A stretch of 64,000 bases of DNA from Coptis chinensis (Eukaryota; Streptophyta; Magnoliopsida; Ranunculales; Ranunculaceae): NCBI GenBank assembly GCA_015680905.1, contig CM027384.1, forward strand, positions 71,705,501 to 71,769,500, read 5' to 3'. Within the stretch, counting starts at the first letter, position 1, and each line of letters begins with the position of its first letter. Below are positions 15,101-24,900 of this stretch, piece after piece. The translations under genes were made by a program, and so were the position numbers. The notes under the pieces were generated by a model. It ran no database searches. It was not told where the DNA came from and saw nothing but the letters and a program-made list of their open reading frames with translations.

Positions 15101-18100
15101 AAACAGAGAAATTTGATGTTGGGGGAGATGAAACCGAACCAAGATAATAGCTGCCTACGTACCCAAGATCTATTCTCTAGAAATCAAGTTTTCACGTAGT
15201 TCCTTATAAAAAATAGTTTGGTATTTATATAGGTAGAGTAGAGAGTCCTTGTAGCTCAAATAATCTTGTAGCTTGAGCAATTGTGATAAAATATAACTCT
15301 CAACTGACAATTATCCCTTTGATAAGAAACGAATCTGGACATAAATTAACGTACATTAGTGGCAAGCCATGTGGCTAAGGTTCAGCCTTAGACACATGAG
15401 TTAATAGGCCTGTACATTGATTCATGGTATTGCAAATTGGGTTTTAGCCTTGTTGATTAAACGAATAAAATGGAGACCCCTAATAATGGACGTTTGCCAC
15501 GTATGTGGGGGTTGAAACAGAATTGAAAGACATGGCAGCAAGACGTATTTGACTATATATTCTTTTGAAATAAACTTGAGTAGCCCACAAACGAAAGCAC
15601 ATCAATCCAACATAATAGAGAATACTGATCTTGAGGAATTACAGACACGAGTAGTGGTCCATATTTAATATGAGAAAGTTAATTTATGGCTCAGATTTAA
15701 TATAATGTCTCGAGTTTTGTGTAGGGGTTTAATGAATCCAAAGTTCAAACTATTAATTTAAGATGGAAGCAAATATACTTATTGATCAATAATAGTTGTT
15801 TTGGGATTTCCTAAAATATTACAAATTAATTATGTCGCATTACATATTTTTCTCTTGAATGCACATCTTAAGTACATTCTTAGAGACTCAAAGTACATGT
15901 TCTTTAAGGGTAAAATGGCGCTTTCTTTTTTTCAGTATGTGATTGTGAATTGTAATGTATAAGTTCCTCGCAGACTTGCTTGCTATGCACTACGTTCCTC
16001 ATGTACTCTCAACATTCTCTTTTAATGAGAGATATTCAGCAAATCGGCGTATAAGTTCCATGGGGGAATTAAATGGTTTTAAATGGAAAGAGGAGTTTGG
16101 TATAACAAGACAGTGGTGAAAAAGTTGATGGAGGCTGATAGAAGAAGCATTGGAAGGCGTTTGTACCAACTCTTCTATGCCTTAAGTTTCACTGAATTGA
16201 CTTATTATGATTGCATCGTGACAAAGTTACGGGCAATTTCTAGTGTTGAACAGAACAAGATCAACCCATTCCAATCCTCTCTTAACATTTTCTGGTCAAC
16301 AAAGATGCAGGAAACAATTGACCGGTGTTCTTTTCCAGATAAATGAGAGTGTCTTTGCAGCTCAGAAGCTACCGAATTAGAGGTGGTAATTGAATATAGG
16401 GACCACAACAACAAAACACAAATTGCTAAGTTCATACATCATATTTGCATAGAAGATCAGGGATTCCCCCCATATTAAGCATCAAAGATCCTAAATGATG
16501 AAAATAGACAATGCTTCTAAAAATGTAGGCATTCAGATTTTTCCGTTTTACCGTTTTAAGGATGTCACTATAGTCGTCTTTACTGAAGCCAGAAGAACCT
16601 TCCAGTGACCTCGGGTTAACTTCCAGCCATCTCAGAAGTGCATCGGCAAGATCCTGCTCACTGTAAAAAAAAAGGTTTTTTAAGACTACTAAAATTCAAT
16701 AGCTTTTAAATAAATGAATAAGCTATTATAAGATTGACAAGTGAACCTGTGTACCGTAAGATGATGGTGATCTAAGCAACAACTTAGCAAATTGTAAGGA
16801 ACTTCAACAAAAGACCTGCAAGATATAGCCCATGTCTGCAGAATAAAAACAACCATATATTAGCAACTATCAGTTTATCACCAAAAGATTTGTGTCGTGA
16901 GATTAGAGCCTATAAATGCCAGTATCAACCATAGTTACTGCACTCAATCACATTCCTTCATCTTTATTTAAAATAAAATAGTTATTCATAATGAAATGAA
17001 AAATAATTGCAATTCAAAATACCTACAAAGTTTCGTGCAAGGTATGCCGCACTTAGCTCTGTAATACAGTCCATGGCTGCCACATATACCAGTTCCAACT
17101 GTCAGAAGACATGCTTTAATAGTGGTATATGCCATAACCAAATACAGTTGCATTATACCAAAGAGAGAAAGCGTACCATGCTGCAATCCAAAGCTCCATA
17201 TTTCAATTATAGATTCTAATGGTATTTGCAAAGAAAGCAGCCTTCTAGAAGAGGTTGCCTTTGAGAACCATGACGTGCACTCCAGCAGAAGACCGTCCAC
17301 GCCAAAAAAGAATGCACCCTGGGTCCCTCAAAATGTTAGATGTGACTTTCATAGAGCTATACAACATGACAGCACGACGTAGAAGTCTACTATTGTACTT
17401 ATTGTGTTGTTCAATTGATAAAAATGATATATTACCAAATGAACACAAAAACCAATACAACAAGCATTACTGCTCACAAACTCCCTGCTCTCTTTCCCAC
17501 CACACACTCGCACACCACACAATTGCACCCAACTATATTAACCTAGGAAAAACAGTGTGTTGCATGCAGGAATACTAATAGTAGTCTATAATACACTTGT
17601 GAGCTTACATTGTAATGCAGTTATCTAAACTATTAAAAAAACAACATGCCTCACCTCCATAAGAGGAATGAAATTATCGACCGAAACATCCAACGAAATT
17701 CCGTAAATAAACCTAAGCATATCAACAACAGTCTCCACATTCCACTCAACTGAAACAGTATCTAAACACGACTCACTGCAATTCCAAAACAAAAATAATT
17801 AATTAATTAATTAATCATTCCAACAGTTTAAAAGTTAGTTTAATCGATAAAAAAAAAATGAATATACAAACCTGAAATTCCCAGTAAGAAGAGTACGAAA
17901 GTATGAAGACTGTTCAATAAGCCTGAAATTCAAATAAGTTTGAAATATTGAGAAATTGTGACATTGAAGAAGAAGTGCTTGAAGAAATGTTGGGAGAGGA
18001 AATTCTTACTTGTTTTTATTTGTTTGGATTTTGATGATTTGAGAGCTGAGAATAAAAGGGTGGTTCCACGTGGATATGTTTTCAGTTGAGATGAAAATCT

Positions 18101-18221
18101 CGTTTTGTGATTTATTATTAATATTATTATTAGTAGTAGTAAAATTTCTTTGGATTAAATGAGGTGGAGATGGTTTTAATTCGAGGATTACTAATGCGTT
18201 GTTGCTCGGAGTTGAAGCCAT
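111..18221 (-). CDS. FBL11: BTB/POZ and leucine-rich-repeat protein FBL11 (3' end outside window)
   Basis: Fifteen exons on the minus strand keep one reading frame with GT/AG borders: 18221-18010, 17922-17872, 17775-17655, 17098-17027, 16835-16747, 16660-16552, 8844-8808, 8707-8556, 7783-7255, 4764-4489, 3793-3648, 2619-2269, 1398-1155, 535-480, 191-111. They give about 842 codons; the Arabidopsis protein is about 940, so roughly 100 residues lie beyond position 1. The start is taken at MASTPSNNALV; an in-frame upstream ATG lies at 18278. Exons 2-4 encode a BTB-type segment (LIEQSSYFRTLLTGNF, MLRFIYGISLDVSVDNF) and exons 4-6 a BACK-like helix region. Exons 9-15 encode cysteine-containing LRRs (IDLSGCPQITS, YLNLKGCTSITDIGISKL, LIELSLSGCTRLNS). 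By family the protein is a candidate substrate adaptor of a cullin ubiquitin ligase; this is inference. Introns 6, 9 and 11 hold transposons, but all borders remain canonical, so the gene is probably intact. Confidence 0.93.
3278..3540 (+). mobile_element. tRNA-derived SINE-like copy in FBL11 intron 11
   Basis: A perfect match to the Pol III box A consensus (TGGCTCAATGG, 3294-3304) is followed about 35 bp later by a degenerate box B (GGTTTGGAACTC, 3339-3350), the spacing of tRNA-derived SINEs. The block is much more GC-rich than the surrounding intron. It lies antisense to FBL11 between exons 12 and 11. The 3' end and target duplication could not be fixed, so the borders are approximate. Confidence 0.55.
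5460..5791 (+). repeat. 5' LTR of the 1.5-kb element
   Basis: 332 bp, nearly identical to 6655-6986. It carries an AATAAA-type signal and is followed at once by the tRNA-Met primer-binding site. Confidence 0.92.
6655..6986 (+). repeat. 3' LTR of the 1.5-kb element
   Basis: 332 bp and very similar to 5460-5791, with only a few visible substitutions, which suggests a fairly recent insertion. Confidence 0.92.
9033..9461 (-). repeat. 3' LTR of the gag-only element
   Basis: 429 bp, TGTTTTGG to GTCGAAACA on the plus strand. It lacks a 47-bp segment present in the other LTR. Confidence 0.92.
11080..11370. repeat. 71-bp tandem array inside the gag-only element
   Basis: The phrase GAAAATTTCTCGTAGAAA and close variants recurs at about 11080, 11151, 11222 and 11293, a 71-bp period. 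More diverged units (AATGCCTTAGAAAAAATA) continue to about 11800. The array occupies the position where pol would lie. No coding role is evident. Confidence 0.85.
12121..12468. repeat. 87-bp tandem array inside the gag-only element
   Basis: Four units start at 12121, 12208, 12295 and 12382, an exact 87-bp period, and share CTGACGAAGCTAAAC and GTCAGATTTTGTCGTAGC. It is distinct in sequence from the 71-bp array upstream. Confidence 0.88.
12913..14988 (-). pseudogene. degenerate Ty3/gypsy gag
   Basis: The reading starts at MVSTRSRPNSQYIPHLNRN (14988) and carries a proline-rich N-terminal region. It continues in several frames broken by stops: 14988-14647, 14506-14246, 14011-13736, 13714-13411, 13260-12913. 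The retrotransposon-gag core is recognisable near 13700-13530 (FVNRFCHNCKTLKDVDLLPN, then QQREEKLRTFVTRFKK). Downstream is a CHC-type motif typical of this gag lineage (CKFHNDYGYETELCRSL, about 13070). No pol follows. Multiple frame breaks mean this copy does not make a full Gag. Confidence 0.8.
15044..15519 (-). repeat. 5' LTR of the gag-only element
   Basis: 476 bp, TGTTTCGG to GTTGAAACA. It differs from the other LTR by scattered substitutions and by a 47-bp segment near 15363-15409. Confidence 0.92.
15525..16551. other. remaining part of FBL11 intron 6
   Basis: AT-rich intron sequence between the LTR element and exon 6. An 87-codon open frame on the plus strand (16083-16346) has no recognisable domain and no supporting splice context. 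I see no gene here. Confidence 0.6.
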
Positions 18222-18389
18222 GAATGATTTTTTTTTTGGTCCAAGAGAAACAAAGTGATCACTGGAAAAAATAAGCATATATATATGTCGAATATCTGGA
18301 CACGTGTCCCTGGTGAAATCTTTGGGAGTAGTACCCAGTAGGGACTAGGGAGGTGTTTGTTTTGAAGGGCCAGGATAACAAAAGGAAAA

Positions 18390-18790
18390 GGGAGGGTCTA
18401 ACACATATTTTATATTAACACCTAAACAAACTCAAAATTGTTTGGACATTTATAAGTTTTAGATTAGATTAATTTTTTGTAGATATGACCTTTTAACTAT
18501 TTTAAACAATGTCACAAATAATCAAAAAAAATTAAAAATTCCAAACTTACTAAATATAGTTAACAATTAACAAAATTTGGCTAATTATAGACCGTTCATT
18601 TTCACCATTTTGGATATTATATTTGGCAAGTTTATAAATTTGTTATTTTTTTTATTATTTGTGACAATGTTTAGAATAGTTATGAAGTCATATCTACAAA
18701 AAATCAACCTAATCCAAAACTTATAAATAGCCTAACCATTTTGAGTTTGTTTACGTGTTGAGATAAAATATGTCCCTATAATCCCTCCCC
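18390..18790. mobile_element. inverted-repeat (foldback) MITE-like element
   Basis: Two arms of about 140-150 bp are inverted copies. The left arm reads inward from GGGAGGG through ACAAACTCAAAA and TTTTTTGTAGATATGA to GTCACAAATAAT. The right arm repeats this in reverse and ends ...CCCTCCC at 18789. About 100 bp of unrelated AT-rich sequence separates them. The element lies about 170 bp upstream of the FBL11 start codon. No unambiguous target duplication was found, so the superfamily is open. Confidence 0.75.
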
Positions 18791-21700
18791 TAACAAAAAG
18801 GTTTACTTATACTTGATAAAATCTATTGTCTGTCACAAGAGAGAGATGTGCGCGAGAATTTAGGTCACTCATCAATCTGCGTACAGGTGCAGCCTGTGTA
18901 CTCTAGAACTGCTACACATATTATATTGACTACATTTTTATAATTACATTTGTATCCTCAACAGTCTAGACCTATGAACCACTGTGCTGGATGGGATTTA
19001 ACATTTTAAATTGGTCAAAACCATCAAAGAAAAAGTGACCAAGAGATACATAAAAAAAACATTAAATCACTATTATATAATGGGAGGTAAGCCAAAGATT
19101 TTTAAAACAATATAGACTTAGCGTTTGGCCCCAACTTATCTATTTATTTGTTTTTTGACTCGACAACATTTAGGTTTCACTTGTTCGCTGGGCCAAAAGC
19201 CTCTGATGGAATTCATATGATTTGCTAAGGCCTATTCTACAAATTGTATCATGTTAATACTCCCATAGTCCCGTAAGTACAATTTGATATTTAATATGCA
19301 TAGGCAATTTAAGGAATTTCATGCATAGTTAATAAACAAATTTAGAACAATTAAATTTTGTAGAGGGAGAGAAGAGAAGCTTTATATTTCATGTTTATAT
19401 ATAACCATATAATGTGCCCGACCATTAAAAAAAATTATTTCAACAGATTTAACACACGAAGTAAAAAGATTTGAGAGAACATTATTTGTGAGTGATTATG
19501 AGTTGATTGTTATGTACAATCAAATAGCTCCTATTCTTATTCATCTAGTGAAATCATCGATCTCGTCGTGTGGATGTAGCCATGTAGACATATTGCTTAA
19601 CCACCTTAAATATTTGTCTTTGTGGTATGTGTTATTTGTTACATCTCTTTACTAAAGTGTAAAAGGGTAGCTTACAGTTTAATATTTGCAATGGATCTAA
19701 GATCTACGATGCAAGTCAAGTGTCTAAACAGGTTACATCAAAACTTTTTATTGTATATGGTTTAGCATTGTCTTGACGATTCCGACAAACGCACGGATGT
19801 CATTTGTAATACCAGCCAGAAAGCCTACAAGTTTAACTTATTATTAACAAATAAACAATAAGTTCAAATTCTAAAAATACTAACCTCCCCGGTTGTTATT
19901 GTTTCCTACATCCCTCAACTTAGAATACCCGAGGCATTCGTGATTATTATATTTTCAGGCCTCCAAGACCCATGAAATTTATGAACTCTTAGAAAGCAAC
20001 AAAGAGCGTCTCGTACAGAACTACAATTATTACACCATAATTGAAATTAATAATTAAATTCTCAACACATCATAAATAAACTCTCAACACAAACATAAAT
20101 TATTAATTAAATTACTTACAATAACATTTCTTTCCCTCAACTTGAAAGATTTATCACTCGACCATTCGCATCAAAAGTAAACAACTGATTGAGCGCTGCT
20201 CCATTGAGATAGTTAGCCATGGTCTGCTCACCGTGTCGTTCGTAACCAATTCGGAAGTTTGTACTCATAGAGACACCAAATCTAACAACAAGGATGTGAG
20301 GTTGATCAAGTGAGGTGTGATTATGACAAATATTGGCACCACTAGACTGATTTTTGTGATTTCGTAAATCCTTGTCTTGTGGTGTGTGTTATTTGTTACA
20401 TCTCTTTACTTGTTTATGCTTTGCTAGTTTAAGAGATATTGAGTTTGTGTGTTGGGTATAGTTAATAATACTTGTCTTTATCAAATATCCCACATTTGTG
20501 ATTGATATTGTTATTGAATACTTGTTTCCGTTATGTGTCTGTCACAACATATTTCATAAAAACAAGGTAAGTTGATGGACTAAAGAGTGTTTACGATTGA
20601 CATATAATATTTTAAGTTGTATATGAATATGTTTAGGATAATTTTTTATCCATGTTAATATATGTGTTATTCACTTAAAGAAAAATATTGTACATTTTTT
20701 ATGTGTAATGTTTACGAGTACCAATTTATATTTTTTTGTTTATACTGGTTTTAGTTGACGATATTTTACTTACATAAAATATTATGACTAGAGTTTTATT
20801 GACTATTCCATAAAAGTAAGGTAAGTTGACGGATTAAAGAGTGTTAAAATATAACAATATAGTTAACAAATTTTTTATTGTGAGTTGAAAAAGTTTAGAA
20901 CACGCCGACATACATGCAATAGTCCACGTGTTATAGGAAGAGGAGGGTGGAGGGCTTTATGGTGTAAAAATAATCGAGAAAATATAACAACTTGAGGCAG
21001 TTAACTGGAATCTAAGCCGAATTAATAATTATACTACCATTTTATTTATCAGGAGTCATATAGTCAACTATGCTCAACCAAAATTTCATATATTGTTGGA
21101 TACTAGTATTTGTTTGCGCCGTATGACACAGATACGCACGTTTTCAGCGAGGAGTAATATAACAGTGGTGTTTGGAGAAGAAAACAACAAATCAAGGGGG
21201 TTTGTTTGGAGAAGAAAACAAAATAGGGGATTCTATGGGTCTGTTTGAGATCACTATACCACTAGATGACCCCACATTCATCCACGTCATACGCCAAAAA
21301 AACGGTTACAGCCAGTAGGATGGAGGCCCTGCGGCCCCACACTTCCCTTATTTGTTATATAGAGAAGAGATAAAGATAAAGATAAATATATATATATATA
21401 TATCGGTAAACTAGAAAACCAATATCAATATTTCCGATTTTGAATTGACGATATATATCAGTAGATATTTTGAACAAAACAAGAAAAAATGAGAGGAAGC
21501 CAAAAAAGTAAGATAACGTGGAAAGTTATCTAATAACGAAAAATTTGAAATCGAAGTTCCGCACGGAAAAGTACAACGAGGAGACAAAACTTGACCCACT
21601 CAAACAAACTAGTGTTTATTTGGATCAAAATAATAGGTCAGCCTTTTTATTATTATCCAATTATGATCATCATCAACTTGTTAATAAATAAATAGTAATA

Positions 21701-21978
21701 ATAATAACCTACGTACGTACGTACGTATGTTTATCTCTAAGTTTTGTGTTTGCACTGCAATATTGTTTAGACATTTTGTTCATTTTGCTTAAACTGCTAG
21801 TTTGTTTGTGTAGCAGCTATTATGTCTAATATTGACGTGGACCGATATCGAGTTTATCAAAATGAATTTAGATGAACCTTGTTATTAAGATATTGATTAT
21901 TGACTTGTTGAATATAGGTAATTAGTTGGACATATCAAGATTCGGTCATTATTATTTTTTGGCTAAAGAGGAATATAC
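18791..21978. other. intergenic region between FBL11 and the invertase gene
   Basis: About 3.2 kb of AT-rich DNA with no gene. It contains a copia-LTR-like remnant (19360-19660). A related sequence block occurs twice (GTGTTATTTGTTACATCTCTTTAC near 19628 and 20383). A diverged direct repeat occurs near 20565 and 20820 (AAGGTAAGTTGA). There are short microsatellites: (AT)n at about 21388-21402 and (ACGT)n at about 21712-21727. The last 300 bp before 21979 should hold the invertase promoter; no single element there is clear enough to call. Confidence 0.6.
19360..19660 (+). repeat. degenerate Ty1/copia LTR-like sequence
   Basis: The stretch GTGGATGTAGCCATG ... AACCACCTTAAAT ... TTTGTCTTTGTGG resembles the 3' part of many plant copia LTRs. 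A second block with the same ending lies at about 20360-20410. No primer site, internal domain or target duplication could be assigned, so this is a weak call. Confidence 0.3.
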
Positions 21979-24900
21979 ATGTACAGAATGAGCACGTCAT
22001 TGATGTTTTTGCAAGTTCGTCAATTTTGGTCTGATCCGTTTTTGGGAAGTTCGGATTCATTATTGGCTGTTAACTCCAATGTGAAGTGCCATAGGAGGAG
22101 AAGGTATTTAGGAAACATACCATCTGTCAAGTGTTCCAGAGTGGTAAAAAGTCATTTAGGAGGAACTCATGGCTGTAGGATTCAAGGGTTTAGTGGTGTC
22201 TGTAAAGGTAAAAGTTCAGTTGATCGATTTCAGTTATCGACTTGCCGATGTCAAAAGGCGGAAAGTATTAGTGAGTTAGATACTGAAGATGGAGATGAAA
22301 ATTGGTTGGTGGATGCGACAAAGAATTCAATATCAAATAACGGCGAGGTGAACGGTCCAATTGTTAAAGGCTTTCCGGAGGAGGTTCAGCATTTGAAAAA
22401 CGGAAAGGAAGGCTTACAATCAAATGGTGCATTAAAAGGAGGTGGTGCAGCAGTAGAAAGTACCTTACATAAGGCCAGCATAGATTCTTTTGAGGATGAA
22501 GCATGGAATCTCTTACAGGAGTCTATGGTTTACTACTGCGGGAGTCCTATTGGAACAATAGCTGCAAAGGATCCAACCACTTCTAATGTTTTGAACTACG
22601 ACCAGGTCTTTATTCGTGACTTTATACCATCTGGGCTAGCTTTCCTTTTGAAGGGAGAGTATGATATTGTCCGCAATTTCATCCTGCACACTCTGCAGTT
22701 GCAGGTACTATAGTTTTTCCATTATAACCTTTTGTCATCGTACATATTTCTTCAGGTATGTGCCTGCAAATTTTTAGACTTTACTCTATATGTGTTTGTC
22801 AGAGCTGGGAGAAAACAATGGACTGCCATAGTCCTGGGCAGGGACTCATGCCTGCAAGCTTCAAGGTACGTACTGTTCCACTTGATGGTGATGAGTTTGC
22901 AACTGAAGAAGTTTTGGATCCTGACTTTGGAGAAGCGGCAATTGGTCGTGTTGCTCCAGTTGATTCTGGTAAACTATATTTCAGCAATTCTTCTCGAGTA
23001 AGGTTTTAAAGATAGTAACATATACTAAATAACAATCTATGTAACATTAGGATTATGGTGGATTATTCTGCTACGAGCATATGGAAAAGCCTCTGGAGAT
23101 CTTTCTGTTCAGGAGAGAATTGACGTGCAAACAGGAATCAAGATGATATTGAAGTTATGTCTTGCAGATGGTTTTGACATGTTTCCAACATTGCTGGTGA
23201 CAGATGGTTCGTGCATGATAGACCGCCGCATGGGTATTCATGGCCATCCTCTGGAAATTCAGGTATATGTATTAACTGTTTTACTTGTTCATCCACGTCA
23301 TGCAAGACAGTTTTCTATCATATATTGGTTTTGTTTCCAGCCATATATCACTCTGTGATAAATGAAGTCCATTTCTTGTGTTTCTATTGGTTATACATTA
23401 CTTTTTATCTAACAATGCACAAAGTGGAGAAATTAGTGCAGTAAATGGGCTCTTCAAATAAATAAACCAACCTTGAATGTTAAATTTGGTATCATTAGTA
23501 GGTGACCAGCCACATTCTCAATATTATTAGACTTTGATGGCCGACCATCAAGCAGAGTCTTGAACGTATCTATCAAGAAGGCTGTTAGGTAAGCCTACGC
23601 TCATCAGTGGCTTCCAACTTAGGAAAGATGTTTGATAACGGGATAGAACTCGCTTCACATGTTCAGCTCCCCACACTATGTTCCATTCGAATGTTCTCTG
23701 GGAATGAAGCTGCACACACTCCTTGAAGTACATAAAAGGTTTGTGATTCAAGCGGATTGATCTGATCTGATTATTCTGAATAATTAACTGACAAGGGTTT
23801 GGTTAAGGACAAACTATTGTGTCAAAAGCAGAAATAGTTTCCAGTGAGAAATGTTCTCCCTTGCAATAAGAGCCCTTTAATTCCTATATCATCACCTTAT
23901 TTATAGTAGAGCTTCAAAGGAAACCAATTTCCTATTTGGCTGCATAGAGTCCTGGGAAGGGATGAAGCTGTATCTAATTACAATCGTGTGATGGATCCAC
24001 TACAAAGTGGTTGCTATCTAATTCTAAATAGGGTGGGACTATCCCTGTTTCCATTTTCCATGTCCAATCTTTTTTGGGATCTTGCAAGAACATTATCAGA
24101 ATTCAAGTTTCTCCTTTCGAATTATGATGTTGGAGACATGGAAATGGGACAGTCAATGTTAAGGTCTCAACAAGTAGGGACCATGGGAATGACCAAATGA
24201 CATGTGGACACAATCCAATGGATGAAAAATAGCTACCACAGTGTGTTCTAATGAAAAGAATGAGACAAAATGATGCAGAGATCCTCAAAAAGAGGGGAGA
24301 TTTAAGAAGAAGAAGATTTGAATTGAAGAACAATAGAATTTGGTGGAGTTAATTAGAATTTAGAGAGTTCATAATTCAATAATCAATGATAATGTGATCG
24401 CTATTTCATTACAAGTACCTATTTATAGCTTAGAAACCCTAAAATAGCTATTTGTTTTAAAAACAGACTAAAAGGTCTATTGGACCGAAGCTGGCTCGGC
24501 TTCGGATCCATGTAGCAGTAAAAACATTTCCTCAGGTATAGCTGATTGAGTAAGGCGAGTGGCGCCTGGGGACAAGTGTCTGGACCTTGGCAACATCTAC
24601 CCGGGGTGCTTTCGGATCTGTTTTTAAAACCATTTGAATATGGGATGCTAGCTTGAAAGCGTTCTTCCAAAGTTCCGTGGCATGGGGTATTAATTCTACA
24701 TCATGTTTGTTAGCCGTTGCCAGTATTACCTATTAAGGCCTCCACATCGTCCTATTTCTCCTTAGCAACAATTATTAGAGGCTCTTGATATAGCAACTAA
24801 ACAAAATTTAGACCATGTTTCCTTCTTTGGACTCTGTTGTCTACATCTTTATACAAAATTCAACTTCCTTGTTTTGTGCCTCCTATTGTCACCAGTCCCC

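Larger units (their letters stand above)
9033..15519 (-). mobile_element. 6.5-kb gag-only LTR retrotransposon (TR-GAG-like, Ty3/gypsy type)
   Basis: Direct LTRs at 9033-9461 and 15044-15519 have TG...CA ends. The flanking target duplication GAATT (9028-9032, 15520-15524) is perfect. On the minus strand the 5' LTR is followed after TAA by TTGACACCGTCTGTGGGGAT (15040-15021), which resembles the GGCGCCGTC-type primer site of plant gypsy elements. A purine tract (AAAGAGAAGGCGG) precedes the 3' LTR. The first 2 kb of the interior encodes a broken gag. The remaining 3.5 kb has no recognisable protease, RT, RNase H or integrase and instead holds two tandem arrays. It therefore needs pol from another element to move. 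It is inserted in FBL11 intron 6, in the same orientation as the gene. Confidence 0.93.

Noticed and set aside
16083..16346. 87-codon plus-strand ORF in FBL11 intron 6
   Set aside because: No domain, no splice context, and it lies antisense inside an intron.
24419..24670. Cysteine-rich minus-strand ORF in invertase intron 3
   Set aside because: No recognisable family; no start or splice support. Probably decayed repeat DNA.
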